Below, piece by piece: positions 7,853-16,371 of a stretch of 64,000 nucleotides of DNA. The stretch's first letter is position 1. Each line of letters starts with the position of its first letter. Source of the stretch: CBDEGU01 sp965238045. Its GTDB lineage: Bacteria; Acidobacteriota; Terriglobia; Bryobacterales; UBA6623. The stretch is taken from NCBI GenBank assembly GCA_965238045.1, contig CBDEGU010000012.1:1116001-1180000 (forward strand), in the 5' to 3' direction. The notes beneath the pieces were generated by a model. It saw only the letters and a program-made list of their open reading frames with translations. It searched no databases and was not told the origin of the DNA. The position numbers were made by a program, and so were the translations under genes.

Positions 7853-9649
7853 ATGCGGAAGAAGGTAACACTAACGATCGCCCTGATTCTGGCGCTCGCT
7901 CTGCCCGTTCTGGCCGACTCCCACGAGTGGAAGTTCGCCAAGGAAATACCGCCGCGAAACGATATTCAGATCGAAAATCGCGTCGCGGTTCCGATGCGCG
8001 ACGGCGTGATTCTCTACGCCGACATCTTCCGTCCCGCCGGCGACGGCAAGTACCCGGTGCTGGTCTCACGAACCCCCTACAGCACGGAACGATCTCCGAG
8101 TTCCTACAAAAGTGGAGTCTACTTCGCCCAGCGGGGCTATGTCTTCGTCTATCAGGACGTGCGCGGCCGCCACGAATCCGAGGGCAAATGGGAGCCCTTC
8201 CGCGATGACATCGAGGACGGCTACGACACGATCGAATGGGCCGCCCAACAGCCCTGGTCGACCGGCAAGGTCGGCATGCAGGGCGGGTCCTACCTGGGGC
8301 ATGTGCAGTGGCGCGCCGCCATGTCCGCGCCCCCTCATCTGGTGACGATCTTTCCGCAGGTAGCCTCGACGAGCCTCTACCATGACTGGATCACGCTCAA
8401 TGGCGGCTGGCGTTTGTCGTTCAACTTCGGCTGGGGCGCCGTGCGGCAAGAGTCCCGCATCATGCAGAATGTCGGGCCGCACAACATGGGGGACGGAGTC
8501 GAAGGGATCAGCTACGACAACGTGCTGATGCATATGCCGCTGACTGCGATGCAGCCTCTGGTCGGCCGGGACGCCCAATTCTACAAGGACTGGCTCGCGC
8601 ATCCCGACTACGATGATTATTGGAAGAAGATCAATGCCGAGGAGGTTTTCGAGAAGATCGGCGTTCCGGCTCACACGCTCGGCGGCTGGTTCGACATTTT
8701 CAGCCAGGGCACGCTGCGCGGCTACGTCGGCATGAGCAAGCAGGGCAAGACGGCAACCGCCCGCAAAGGCAGCAATATCATCATCGGACCCTGGGGCCAC
8801 GGGGCGTCGCGAAAGACCGGCGATCTTGACTTCGGCGACACCGCGCTCGTGGACTCCAAGGCCATCTCCCTCCGCTGGTACGACTATTGGCTCAAAGGCG
8901 CGGACAATGGCGTCGACAAAGAGCCCCCGGTGAAGTTCTTCACCATGGGTTCGAACTATTGGCGCTGGGAAAATGAGTATCCCGTCGCCGCGACCAAGTA
9001 CACGAACCTCTACATCCACAGCGGGGGCTCGGCGAACAGCTACCGCGGCGACGGCACGCTGAGTTGGGACGCGCCGAGCGGAAACCAGACCGCCGATCAA
9101 TACACCTACGATCCCGACATGCCGGTGCCGAGCGTGGGAGGGAATAACTGCTGCGGAACGCCCACTCTGGCCGGCCCTCGAGAGCAGCGAACGGTGGAAT
9201 CACGCAATGATGTGCTGGTCTACACCTCCGAGCTTATCAAGGAGCCGGTGACGATCGGCGGACCGGTGAAGATGGTTCTCTATGCCTCATCCGATGCCAA
9301 GGATACGGACTTCATCGCCAGGCTGATCGATGTCCATCCCGACGGCAAGGCCTACAACATGGCGGAAGGCATCATGCGCGCCCGCTATCGCGAAGGACTC
9401 GACAAGCCCAAGTTGCTCGAGCCCGGCCAAGTCTATAAGTTCGAGATCGACATGGTCGGTACCAGCGTCGAGTTTCAAAAGGGCCATCGTATCCGGGTGC
9501 AGATACTGAGCAGTCACTTCCCGCAGTTCGACCGCAACCCCAATACCGGCGAACCGTTTGGGACCGGGGGCGCGGTTAAGATCGCGCATCAGACAATTCA
9601 TCACAGCAAGATCCGGCCTTCGCATATTGTGCTGCCGGTGCTGCCTTAG
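7853..9649 (+). CDS. Secreted CocE/NonD-family serine hydrolase (X-Pro peptidase S15 type)
   Basis: This is an alpha/beta hydrolase of the CocE/NonD group, which cleaves esters or acylated amino-compounds. The signal peptide is residues 1-21 (LTIALILALALPVLA). The catalytic core includes YVFVYQDVRGRHESEG, the nucleophile elbow GGSYLGH (about residue 143), and a probable acid/His region in GGWFDIFSQG and IGPWGHG. The C-terminal jelly-roll domain (PVTIGGPVKMVLYASSDAKDTDF onwards) is typical of the family. The length of 598 residues is normal. A strong Shine-Dalgarno AGGAGGA (7834-7840) fixes the ATG at 7853. It lies 83 bp after the PIG-L array on the same strand, so co-expression is possible. 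Confidence 0.9.
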   Translation: MRKKVTLTIALILALALPVLADSHEWKFAKEIPPRNDIQIENRVAVPMRDGVILYADIFRPAGDGKYPVLVSRTPYSTERSPSSYKSGVYFAQRGYVFVYQDVRGRHESEGKWEPFRDDIEDGYDTIEWAAQQPWSTGKVGMQGGSYLGHVQWRAAMSAPPHLVTIFPQVASTSLYHDWITLNGGWRLSFNFGWGAVRQESRIMQNVGPHNMGDGVEGISYDNVLMHMPLTAMQPLVGRDAQFYKDWLAHPDYDDYWKKINAEEVFEKIGVPAHTLGGWFDIFSQGTLRGYVGMSKQGKTATARKGSNIIIGPWGHGASRKTGDLDFGDTALVDSKAISLRWYDYWLKGADNGVDKEPPVKFFTMGSNYWRWENEYPVAATKYTNLYIHSGGSANSYRGDGTLSWDAPSGNQTADQYTYDPDMPVPSVGGNNCCGTPTLAGPREQRTVESRNDVLVYTSELIKEPVTIGGPVKMVLYASSDAKDTDFIARLIDVHPDGKAYNMAEGIMRARYREGLDKPKLLEPGQVYKFEIDMVGTSVEFQKGHRIRVQILSSHFPQFDRNPNTGEPFGTGGAVKIAHQTIHHSKIRPSHIVLPVLP

Positions 9650-9681
9650 GCTGGTTCGGCAATCCCCGGGTCAGATGTAAA

Positions 9682-9738
9682 GTCGCGGCCACTCACGGTC
9701 TCGCTCTGCTTTGGAGCGGGCCGCCGAGTGGCCGCGAC
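9682..9738 (+). terminator. Large stem-loop downstream of the CocE gene
   Basis: A perfect 13-bp inverted repeat, GTCGCGGCCACTC (9682-9694) and GAGTGGCCGCGAC (9726-9738), encloses a second small stem CGCTC/GAGCG. It lies 32 bp after the stop codon. There is no T-run, so it may be a factor-dependent terminator or an mRNA-stabilising structure. Confidence 0.5.
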
Positions 9739-9749
9739 TGCTTCGGCGC

Positions 9750-9815
9750 CTATTGCAGATGCACCGGCTGGGCCAGCGCGCCGTTGCCCGCCGAATCCAC
9801 GCCGCGCCAGAGCAC
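9750..9815 (-). pseudogene. Possible 3' stub of a lost gene
   Basis: On the minus strand a 21-codon frame encodes WRGVDSAGNGALAQPVHLQ and a TAG at 9750-9752. It looks like the natural end of an extracellular or Ig-type protein. It is cut off upstream, next to the IS-rich region. Support is only compositional. Confidence 0.25.
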
Positions 9816-9896
9816 TCACTTCGGGATTCGCCTCCTCGCAAAGGTTTTCGCGCGACTACAACATCTTGTGTCTGCCTGAGTCAAATGGATACCCCA

Positions 9897-10058
9897 CTAG
9901 CTGCGATACTCGCAACACATCGCTCGGTCGATGGCTTTGGAGAATTCGCCGCAGCAGCCTTCCAATCTTACTTCCGTAATCTTACAATTCCCGCCGCAGC
10001 CGCAATCTTCCTCACAATCCCACCTGCAATACGCGTGTTTCACGACCAATTCTGCCAT
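9897..10058 (-). CDS. Small cysteine-rich protein, 53 residues
   Basis: This short frame begins at ATG 10058, seven bases after a GGGAG Shine-Dalgarno-like run. It encodes 53 residues with nine cysteines in the arrangement C-x3-C-x3-C-x-C-x3-C, then CC, then CC near the end. No signal peptide or membrane segment is evident. The pattern suggests metal binding or a disulfide-rich fold. I recognise no family. It lies 44 bp from the left inverted repeat of the IS4 element, on the same strand as the truncated methyltransferase on the other side of that element. An in-frame upstream ATG at 10082 is possible but has no better ribosome site. Confidence 0.4.
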   Translation of the reverse strand: MAELVVKHAYCRWDCEEDCGCGGNCKITEVRLEGCCGEFSKAIDRAMCCEYRS

Positions 10059-11351
10059 GATAGTCTCCCATTCCCCCCGCACAGCCGCTGTACAGGCAAG
10101 CCCACTACTGTCCGGTTAGCGGGCTAGCGACAATCTGCAACTCACTGTATTAAAAGCTGTTAGGATCGTTTTCCCCTTGCCGCGATTTGAACGGCGGGGA
10201 GACGAAATCGCGGCTTCGGAGACGAACGACAATGGTGCATGATCCTGGGCCGCACCGTATTCTCCCAATGGATCGGCTTCCTTCCTGGTCGCGAGTTCCG
10301 GCGCTGTGCCGCCCGCTACGGCGGCGATCAAAAGGTGCGCCGCTGCTCTTGCCGGGATCAATTTCTGGCCATGGCCTTCGCTCAGTTGACTTACCGCGAA
10401 AGCCTCCGCGATATCGAAGCCTGTCTGCGATCGCTCGGCGGCAAATTCTACCACATGGGCTTCCGCGGCAAGATCGTGCGCTCCACCCTGGCCGACGCCT
10501 ACCAATCGCGCAACTGGAGAATCTTCGCCGACTTCGCCCAAGTCTTGATCCGCATCGCGCGGCCTTTGTATGCTCACGATCCGATCGGTATCGATCTCGA
10601 TCAAACGCTCTACGCGCTCGACTCGACCACCATCGACCTTTCCTTGTCGCTGTTCCCGTGGGCCAAATTCCGCAAGCGCAAGGCTGCTGTCAAGATGCAC
10701 ACTCTGCTCGATCTGCGCGGCAACATCCCCACGTTTATCCGCATTACCGCCTGGAATGTGCATGACGTCAACATTCTCGACGAGATCTTGCCCGAGCCCG
10801 GCGCCTTCTATGTTATGGATCGGGGGTACATTGATTTCCAGCGCCTGTATCTGTTCGTGCTCTGTTCGGCGTTCTTCGTGGCCCGCACCAAACGCAACGT
10901 CATTTTGGAGAGACGATATTCGCACGCGGTGGACAAATCCAGTGGCGTGCGCTCGGATCAAACCGTAATTCTGCCCACAATGGAGTCGGCTCTCGCGTAT
11001 CCGGACCCGTTGCGGCGGATCAGCTACTTTGACGCCGAGACGAACAAGCGATTCAAGTTTCTGACGAACAATTTTTCACTTCCGGCGCTGACGGTGGCCC
11101 AGATCTACAAGTCGCGCTGGCAGGTGGAATTGTTCTTCAAGTGGATCAAGCAGCACCTGCGGATCAAGCAGTTTTACGGCACCAGCGAGAACGCCGTGAA
11201 GACGCAAATCTGGATCGCGGTCTCGGTCTACGTGCTCGTAGCGATCGTGAGAAAGCGGTTGGGTCTGGAGGCGAGTCTCTATCAAATTCTACAGATTCTC
11301 AGCGTGACACTATTCGAGAAAACGCCCATTCTACAGTCCCTCCAGGCGTCT

Positions 11352-12799
11352 GAGATTGTCCCGAATCTAGTTGAAGGTGGAAGGGCGGCGGTTCTCAAGC
11401 CCGGTTCTCTGAGAGAATCGAGCAAACCTTTCACCACAAAGGAGAACCGCCGTGAAGAAACGATATCACATTCTGGATTCCGCGAAGCAACAGCCAGTCA
11501 GCCCCAACGACCTCACCCGCCTGCTCAGCCAAAACTCCCAACTCATGCTGCCCTTGGTTGAACTGGTCGAGCAGTGCCGCGGAGCCGTCGACGAGGTTAT
11601 CGACGTCACCGGCCGCGCCGCCATTCAAGCCGTGCTGGAACTGTCGGCGCAGCAAGTTACCGGTGGAAAACTTTCCCAGCCCGGCAAGAAGCGCCGCGGC
11701 GATGTGGTCCGCTGGGGCCGCCAGCCCGGTCGCGTCAAGCTCAGCAACCGCAAACTGCGCGTCAGCAAACCCAGACTGCGCAAACGCTCCGGCGGCGAGG
11801 TCAAAGTGCCCGCTTACGAAGCGATGCAGGACGACGAACGCCTCGGCGCGCGCATGCTCGACATTCTGATGAAGGGCGTCTCGACGCGCAACTATGCCGG
11901 GGTGATTGGCGCAATGGCCGGCACGGCCGGGGTGTCGAAATCCGCCGTCAGCCGGGAGGCAGTCGAGGCCGCCGAAAAGAGCATCGACGAAGTGCTCACG
12001 CGGCGCCTGGATGAGTTGGATCTGCTGGTGATCTACGTGGACGGTTTGATCTTCGCAGATCATGTAGTGCTTGCAGCGGTGGGCGTAGACCGTCGGGGCA
12101 ACAAACATGTGCTGGGATTGCAGCACGCCGCCACTGAGAGCACAGCCGCCGCCGAAGACTTGCTGAGGGGCATGGTCGAGCGGGGAGTATCGACGGAGAA
12201 AAACAGGCTCTTCGTGCTCGATGGATCGAAGGCCCTGCGGGCGGCGGTGCGGCGGGTCTTCGGCAAAGTTCCGGTGCAGCGCTGCCGTGCTCACAAGCTG
12301 CGCAATGTCGTCGAGCGGCTGCCTAAGGCCGAGCGCGATCAGGCCAAAGCGGCGATCCGGGCCGCCTGGCGGCTGGGAGCCCAAGATGGACAAGCGCGGC
12401 TGGAGAAGCTAGCCCAGTGGTACGAGGGTGACTGGCCCGAGGCGGCGGTGAGTTTGCGCGAAGGCATGGAGGAGTGTTTCACCATCAACCGCCTGGGTGC
12501 GCCGCCGTCGCTGCATCGCTGCCTGGCGACGACGAACATCGTCGAGTCTCCTAACGCCGGGGTGCGGCGGAGAACGCGGCGAGTGACCCGCTGGAAGGAC
12601 GCGGCCATGGTGTGTCGCTGGGCCACGGCTGCATTCCTCGATACCGAGAAAAGCTTCCGCAAGATCATGGGTTACAAGGATCTGTGGATGCTCGACGCCA
12701 TCCTCAATCCGGCCAAGGCCACAGCAGCAAAGGCTGCCTAGTACAATGCTCTTTTACGCCGCCGCCCTACAAACCCTCAACTACGATTGGGACACTCTC
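11352..12799 (+). mobile_element. IS256-family insertion sequence, copy 1 (1448 bp)
   Basis: The ends are imperfect inverted repeats of about 27 bp (left GAGATTGTCCCGAATC, right end read inwards GAGAGTGTCCCAATCG). They are flanked by a perfect 8-bp target duplication AGGCGTCT at 11344-11351 and 12800-12807. It is the same length as the copy at 30660-32107, with only two substitutions noticed in the transposase gene. Confidence 0.95.
11452..12741 (+). CDS. IS256/Mutator-family transposase, copy 1
   Basis: This is a DDE transposase of the Mutator superfamily (429 residues). Motifs: first Asp in VIYVDGLIFADH (about residue 199), second Asp in RLFVLDGSKALRAAV (about 258), the C-x2-H region VQRCRAHKLRNV, and the catalytic Glu in TTNIVESPNAGVRRR (about 363). 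An AAAGGAG ribosome site precedes the GTG/ATG region, and the start shown encodes MKKRYHIL. The frame is complete, so the element is probably autonomous and active. It differs from copy 2 at residue 9 (Ser here, Phe there) and once near residue 213 (Arg here, Gln there). The long minus-strand frame over the gene is a shadow. Confidence 0.95.
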   Translation: MKKRYHILDSAKQQPVSPNDLTRLLSQNSQLMLPLVELVEQCRGAVDEVIDVTGRAAIQAVLELSAQQVTGGKLSQPGKKRRGDVVRWGRQPGRVKLSNRKLRVSKPRLRKRSGGEVKVPAYEAMQDDERLGARMLDILMKGVSTRNYAGVIGAMAGTAGVSKSAVSREAVEAAEKSIDEVLTRRLDELDLLVIYVDGLIFADHVVLAAVGVDRRGNKHVLGLQHAATESTAAAEDLLRGMVERGVSTEKNRLFVLDGSKALRAAVRRVFGKVPVQRCRAHKLRNVVERLPKAERDQAKAAIRAAWRLGAQDGQARLEKLAQWYEGDWPEAAVSLREGMEECFTINRLGAPPSLHRCLATTNIVESPNAGVRRRTRRVTRWKDAAMVCRWATAAFLDTEKSFRKIMGYKDLWMLDAILNPAKATAAKAA

Positions 12800-12877
12800 A
12801 GGCGTCTGGCTCCCATGACAACTTACTCGATGACCCTAACCAGTTGATTCTATTCGACTTCTAACCGGACAGTAGTG

Positions 12878-13257
12878 ATCGGTTGTAGGTACCGCAGTTC
12901 CTTGAGAACTCCGACCGTGTAGAGAGCGCCTTCTGACCAAACGAGATCAATACTCTCGTCCTTGTAGCCAAGGTCCTCCATCGATACTTTTCGCAGTTCT
13001 ATGGCCTCTGACAGCCCCGCGTCCAGCGACGACTTTTCGAGCTCGTCTAAATACTGTTGGAAGATGTCCACGGCGATCACGCGGGACTGTAGTTCGCGTG
13101 CGAGCACGAGCGTTTGACGGCCAGGCCCGCAACCCAAATCGAGAATTCGGGCTGCAGACGGCAGTTTAGGCAGTTTGCGTAGTGCGGTGCGCGTACTGGC
13201 ATCGCTTCCCGGACCCTCTCGCGGAATCCCTGAATGTACCTTGAGAAACGCTTCCAT
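12878..13257 (-). pseudogene. SAM methyltransferase truncated by the IS4 element
   Basis: The N-terminal half of a class I methyltransferase is present: ARILDLGCGPGRQTLVLA (motif I), VIAVDIFQQYLDEL, VSMEDLGYKDESIDLVWSEGALY (motifs II-IV). At 12877 the frame runs into the right end of the IS4 element and stops at 12850, adding eight foreign residues. About 100 residues of the fold are missing and no continuation is found on the left side of the element. Start: ATG 13257. The product would lack the C-terminal substrate-binding part and is probably non-functional. Confidence 0.8.
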
Positions 13258-13489
13258 GCTCACTCGAACACCCCCTCGGAACAGCGGTCTTCAAACTAGC
13301 ATGCCCTGCCTGGATACCATTCCAACTACGGTCTACGGCGCACTTCCGACATGTCCCGGTTCTCGGAAGCGATGGGCGGCAGCGGCACATCGCTGGCGAG
13401 AACAACGCTTCCGTTGATCTTTCCGACCGTAGCACCGCCAGGCCCTTGATCTGAGCTGGTTTCGATCCCTGCGACGGCCGTGTGAGGGC

Positions 13490-13840
13490 CTCAGTCAGCG
13501 GATTGTTGGTGCGAAGGCGATTTACCAGCATCCGGCGCCGCAAGGTCCACACCGATACTTGCAGGTCGTGGCCCGCCCACAAATGCTCGGCCGCCGGCGT
13601 CGGCCCGAAGCGCTCGCGGGGCTCGCCGGAGTAGTGCGCGCACACCAGTCGCAGCACTCGCTTGCGAACTTCCGCCGGCTTGGCCCGGTTCGATATCCGG
13701 CCCACGTTGCCGTGCTGGAGTGCTTTCGTCCCTCCGGCGCTGTAGCGCCTCCCGATCCGCTTTCTCTCGCGATCCCTGATAGCCAGCCTGCGCGCCGCTT
13801 CGCTGAGCTTCCACTCACCTCGCTTCACGCGGCCCAGCAC
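13490..13840 (-). pseudogene. Remnant of an ISNCY-type transposase (N-terminal part)
   Basis: The minus-strand frame encodes the helix-turn-helix N-region of an ISNCY-like transposase: GRVKRGEWKLSEAARRLAI, RIGRRYSAGGTKALQHGN, KPAEVRKRVLRLVCAHYSGE, FGPTPAAEHL and VSVWTLRRRML. The DDE catalytic half is absent. Downstream of about 13490 the frame continues into unrelated sequence. No inverted ends were recognised. Confidence 0.65.
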
Positions 13841-13918
13841 CCGGCCCCGTCTCCCATTCCTCGTCGTTCCTCCATGTCCTTCCCCATCTCGGCTGCTCCT
13901 TCGGAGCCTTAGATTAGG

Positions 13919-13951
13919 GGTCCTTTCTATCGCCCTCTTTTGGGGACATTA
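13919..13951 (+). mobile_element. Abutting end of a second IS3-type element
   Basis: The sequence from GTCCTTTCT through CTCTTTTGGGGACATT resembles the right end of the neighbouring IS3 element (15494-15531: GTCCCTTCT...GCTTTTGGGGTCCATT). It lies directly against that element's left end. It looks like the outer end of a related, otherwise deleted copy. Confidence 0.45.
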
Positions 13952-14212
13952 TGGAGTGGACCCCTGAGGCGAGGCCAAGAAATAAGGGACGTGTTGCGGT
14001 TGAATGAAAAAGCATAGCGTATCCAGCCGCATCGAGGCATGATCGAGTCAGCCGGGGAAGCGGAGGCGGGCTCTGCTGGAGAGCATCCCGCCAAGGAATA
14101 CCCGGTCGCGGACTCATCGAAACGATGAGTGCGGGGTGCGCGCCCAGCGAGGCCGCATCCCGCCTTCTGCTTCACCATCGGATCGATAGATCTGCTCATG
14201 CCTTAAGAAAAC

Positions 14213-15034
14213 TCAGGCGGCCTCAGCCGCCTCTTCCAACAGCCGCCCGTATTCCTCTGGCGGCCGATACCCTAACGAGGAATGCAATCGCTTGCGATTG
14301 TATCCCCGCTCAATATAAGCGCCGATCTCGGCCTGCCCCTCGGCCAAACTTTCATATTCGTTGCATGCGACTTCCTCCGTTTTCAAAGTCTTGAAAAAGC
14401 TTTCCACATGAGCGTTATCCCGCGGCCGGCCCTTGCGGCTCATCGAGATCCTCGCGCCGGCTTTGCGCAGCTCTTGCACATAAGCCTTCGAAGCGTACTG
14501 CCAGCCCTGGTCGGAATGGTGTATCCAACCCGGCGCCGGCCGGCGGCTGCTTAGAGCCTGTTCCAGCGCCGCCATCGGCAACTCAGTTTTCAGGTTCGGA
14601 CCCACGGCCCAACCCACCACCCGCCGCGAAAACACGTCTAACACCACGGCCACATAGACGAAGCGATTTCTCAATCGCACATAGCGGATAGCGGAGCCCC
14701 ACAACTGGTTCGGACCCGTGGGCCGCAACTCGCGCGTCAGGTTCTCATAACGCCGCGGCGCGTGCTTCGAATCGGTCGTTCGTGGAGTCGTTCGGCGACG
14801 CCGGCGCAATAGATTCTCTTCGCGCATCACCCGCTGCACACGCTTGCGATTGACGGTCAGCTTTTGACGGCGCACCTGATGGGTTGTCCGCCGCGTACCG
14901 TAGGCCGGGTGATCCAAGGCGGCGCGGACGATTGCCTGGCGCAGTTGCTGGCCGTGTTCGCTGGCTGGCTTGAGCTTGCGGTAGAGGCTGGCGCGAGGCA
15001 GTCCGCTCAACTGGCACAGATCGCGTGCGCTCAT
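14213..15034 (-). CDS. IS3-family transposase OrfB (integrase core), first Asp missing
   Basis: This rve-type integrase has the HTH_21 region (HPAYGTRRTTHQVRRQ) and a catalytic core. The second Asp (WIHHSDQGWQYASKAY) and the Glu (RPRDNAHVESFFKTLKTEE) are present. The first catalytic Asp, normally in W-x2-DITY, is replaced: here the block reads QLWGSAIRYVRL. The copy is therefore probably inactive. The start ATG overlaps the orfA stop (ATGA at 15031-15034). The C-terminus RLHSSLGYRPPEEY is complete. Confidence 0.88.
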   Translation of the reverse strand: MSARDLCQLSGLPRASLYRKLKPASEHGQQLRQAIVRAALDHPAYGTRRTTHQVRRQKLTVNRKRVQRVMREENLLRRRRRTTPRTTDSKHAPRRYENLTRELRPTGPNQLWGSAIRYVRLRNRFVYVAVVLDVFSRRVVGWAVGPNLKTELPMAALEQALSSRRPAPGWIHHSDQGWQYASKAYVQELRKAGARISMSRKGRPRDNAHVESFFKTLKTEEVACNEYESLAEGQAEIGAYIERGYNRKRLHSSLGYRPPEEYGRLLEEAAEAA

Positions 15035-15462
15035 TTCGCCTTGCTCCCTGTCGCCGTGCTGCTTGTTGCTGTGGGCACTGTTGTCTTGCTGCCTTGCGGC
15101 GCGTACTTGGTCGATGAGGCGCCGGTTCCACTGACGATGCTGGGCCGGCGCAGATCCCCGGCACGCCGCAAGGCTGCGGACAAAAAATCAATCTCCATGG
15201 CCTGACGGCCGACTTTGGGTTCCAGCTCGGCCACGCGGGCCTCGGCCTCGCGGCCGGGCTCGACACGGGCGCTGCCGTCGGGGCGGCGTCCTGGGCCGGG
15301 AAAGGCTCCCTCGACGCCATAGCGCTCGACTTGGGCCAGCCAGCGGTAGAGCTTTTCGCGTTTCACCTCGAGCTCGCGCGCTAGAGCCGAGCCCGACTCG
15401 CCGGCTTCGAGCCGCCTGACGGCCGCCAGCTTGAACTCCTTGCTGAATCGTCTTCGAGACAA
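15031..15462 (-). CDS. IS3-family transposase OrfA (HTH_Tnp_1)
   Basis: The N-terminal helix-turn-helix (RRRFSKEFKLAAVRRLEAGE, then ALARELEVKREKLYRWL) is followed by a leucine-zipper-like helix (EARVAELEPKVGRQAMEIDF) that normally mediates multimerisation with OrfB. At 143 residues it is longer than usual for OrfA because of a low-complexity Ser/Thr tail after ALRRAGDLRR. Start ATG 15462, directly inside the right end of the element. It is coupled to orfB by ATGA. Confidence 0.85.
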   Translation of the reverse strand: MSRRRFSKEFKLAAVRRLEAGESGSALARELEVKREKLYRWLAQVERYGVEGAFPGPGRRPDGSARVEPGREAEARVAELEPKVGRQAMEIDFLSAALRRAGDLRRPSIVSGTGASSTKYAPQGSKTTVPTATSSTATGSKAK

Positions 15463-15532
15463 TTGAACCTCCTTGCCGTTCTCTGGTTCATTGTCCCTTC
15501 TTTACTGGTCTCGCTTTTGGGGTCCATTCCAA

Positions 15533-16340
15533 AAAACACACTGCCAAAAAACAATCGGCCAAAGCTCAAATACGACCGAACCGCGAAAACGCGAAAAAAT
15601 CCACCGGCCCCCGCACCGAAGAGGGCAAGGCGCGCGTCTCACTCAACGCGCTCAAGCACGGGCTCCTAGCCCAAGACGCCGTATTCCCCGAGGAGGACCC
15701 CGCCGAATTCGACCGTCAGCTCCGCGAGCTTGAGCACGACCTGCGGCCCTGCTCCATCTGGCCCGCTACGACGCCCACCTCGGTCGCCGTTACTACCGCG
15801 CGATTGCCGAGCTTGGGAGGCTCCGCAAGCTAGAGCGGGTAGCCGAGCAATACCGCGAAAAAAAACTACCAAACAAAGCCAATATCCCGAACCCTATGAA
15901 GAATCAGCACGATACAGACCGCCGCCCGGTTCGCAAAGCTGGCAACCCGGCCCCCACTCGCGGCCCCCGCCCCAGCCCCCGATACTGCCGCGGCCCCCAG
16001 CCCCGACCCCGCCGATCGTCGACGACCCGCAACTGACGGCCTACAAGAAGCAAAACGAGCCAAATTCCAGCTAACCCTCGCCGAATCAAAAGTATACGGA
16101 GGACAGACCACGACCCGCCGCCAGAAGAGCAAACAACGGCCCCAGACCACCTCAAACCGAAGAAGAGAACAACCAACTGGCGAGCCAGCCAACACACCAG
16201 ACCCCCAAGCGAGACCTGCGCCTCCACCCCCGAGCCCCAATCCGCCCAGCCATCGCCACAAACTCCTCCCCCGGCCACCCTCGAAAAAAAAGACTCCCAA
16301 AAACCGAAAAACCGGGCATTCCAGGACATGATCGCCTGAA
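15533..16340 (+). pseudogene. Frameshifted STGPRT/NALKHG-family protein gene
   Basis: The first frame encodes QIRPNRENAKKSTGPRTEEG, then KARVSLNALKHGLLAQD and EEDPAEFDRQLRELEHDL. This is the hallmark N-terminus of a multicopy family of unknown function. At about 15750 the frame breaks: the natural continuation LHLARYDAHLGRRYYRAIAE, then LGRLRKLERVAEQ, lies in another frame from 15752. The remaining Pro-rich part has drifted, and the typical lysine-rich 3' end is at about 16288-16325. The IS3 element abuts the 5' end (15531), so the start codon is gone. Composition from 15900 to 16340 is extreme (C/A-rich, almost no T). Confidence 0.65.
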
Positions 16341-16371
16341 CCGGCCCGCGCGCTGATCCGGATGGCCGCCC

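Larger units (their letters stand above)
10239..12864 (+). pseudogene. IS4-family transposase gene, split by IS insertion
   Basis: The N-terminal part (about 10260-10480) matches the DUF4372-type N-domain of IS4 transposases (FLPGREFRRC, DQFLAMAFAQLTYRESLRDIE). The DDE nuclease fold follows: first Asp in ALDSTTIDL, second in YVMDRGYIDFQRLY, and Glu in YKSRWQVELFFKWIKQHL. The open frame is interrupted at 11352. Joining 11351 to 12808 restores the frame and a proper C-terminus QASGSHDNLLDDPNQ, then LFDF and TAA at 12862-12864, the usual LFDF-type ending. As it stands, the gene reads into the inserted element and gains a foreign tail ending at 11561. It was intact until the IS256-family insertion. 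Confidence 0.9.
10103..12877 (+). mobile_element. IS4-family element, interrupted by an IS256-family element
   Basis: Perfect 17-bp terminal inverted repeats CACTACTGTCCGGTTAG lie at 10103-10119 and, inverted, at 12861-12877. Removing the nested element and one 8-bp duplication leaves about 1.32 kb, a normal size for the family. No target duplication flanks the outer ends, and the right flank is a methyltransferase gene with no counterpart on the left. This suggests an IS-associated deletion or rearrangement. Confidence 0.9.
13952..15531 (-). mobile_element. IS3-family insertion sequence (about 1.58 kb)
   Basis: The inverted ends begin TGGAGTGGACCCC (left, 13952) and, read inwards from 15531, TGGAATGGACCCC. 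Similarity continues for about 37 bp at each end. They enclose orfA (15462-15031) and orfB (15034-14213) on the minus strand. A 260-bp non-coding stretch lies between the orfB stop and the left end. No clear 3-4 bp target duplication was seen. Confidence 0.8.

Noticed and set aside
11431..12393. 320-codon minus-strand frames over both IS256-family copies (also 30739-31701)
   Set aside because: They mirror the transposase gene with its codon bias and have no recognisable domain.
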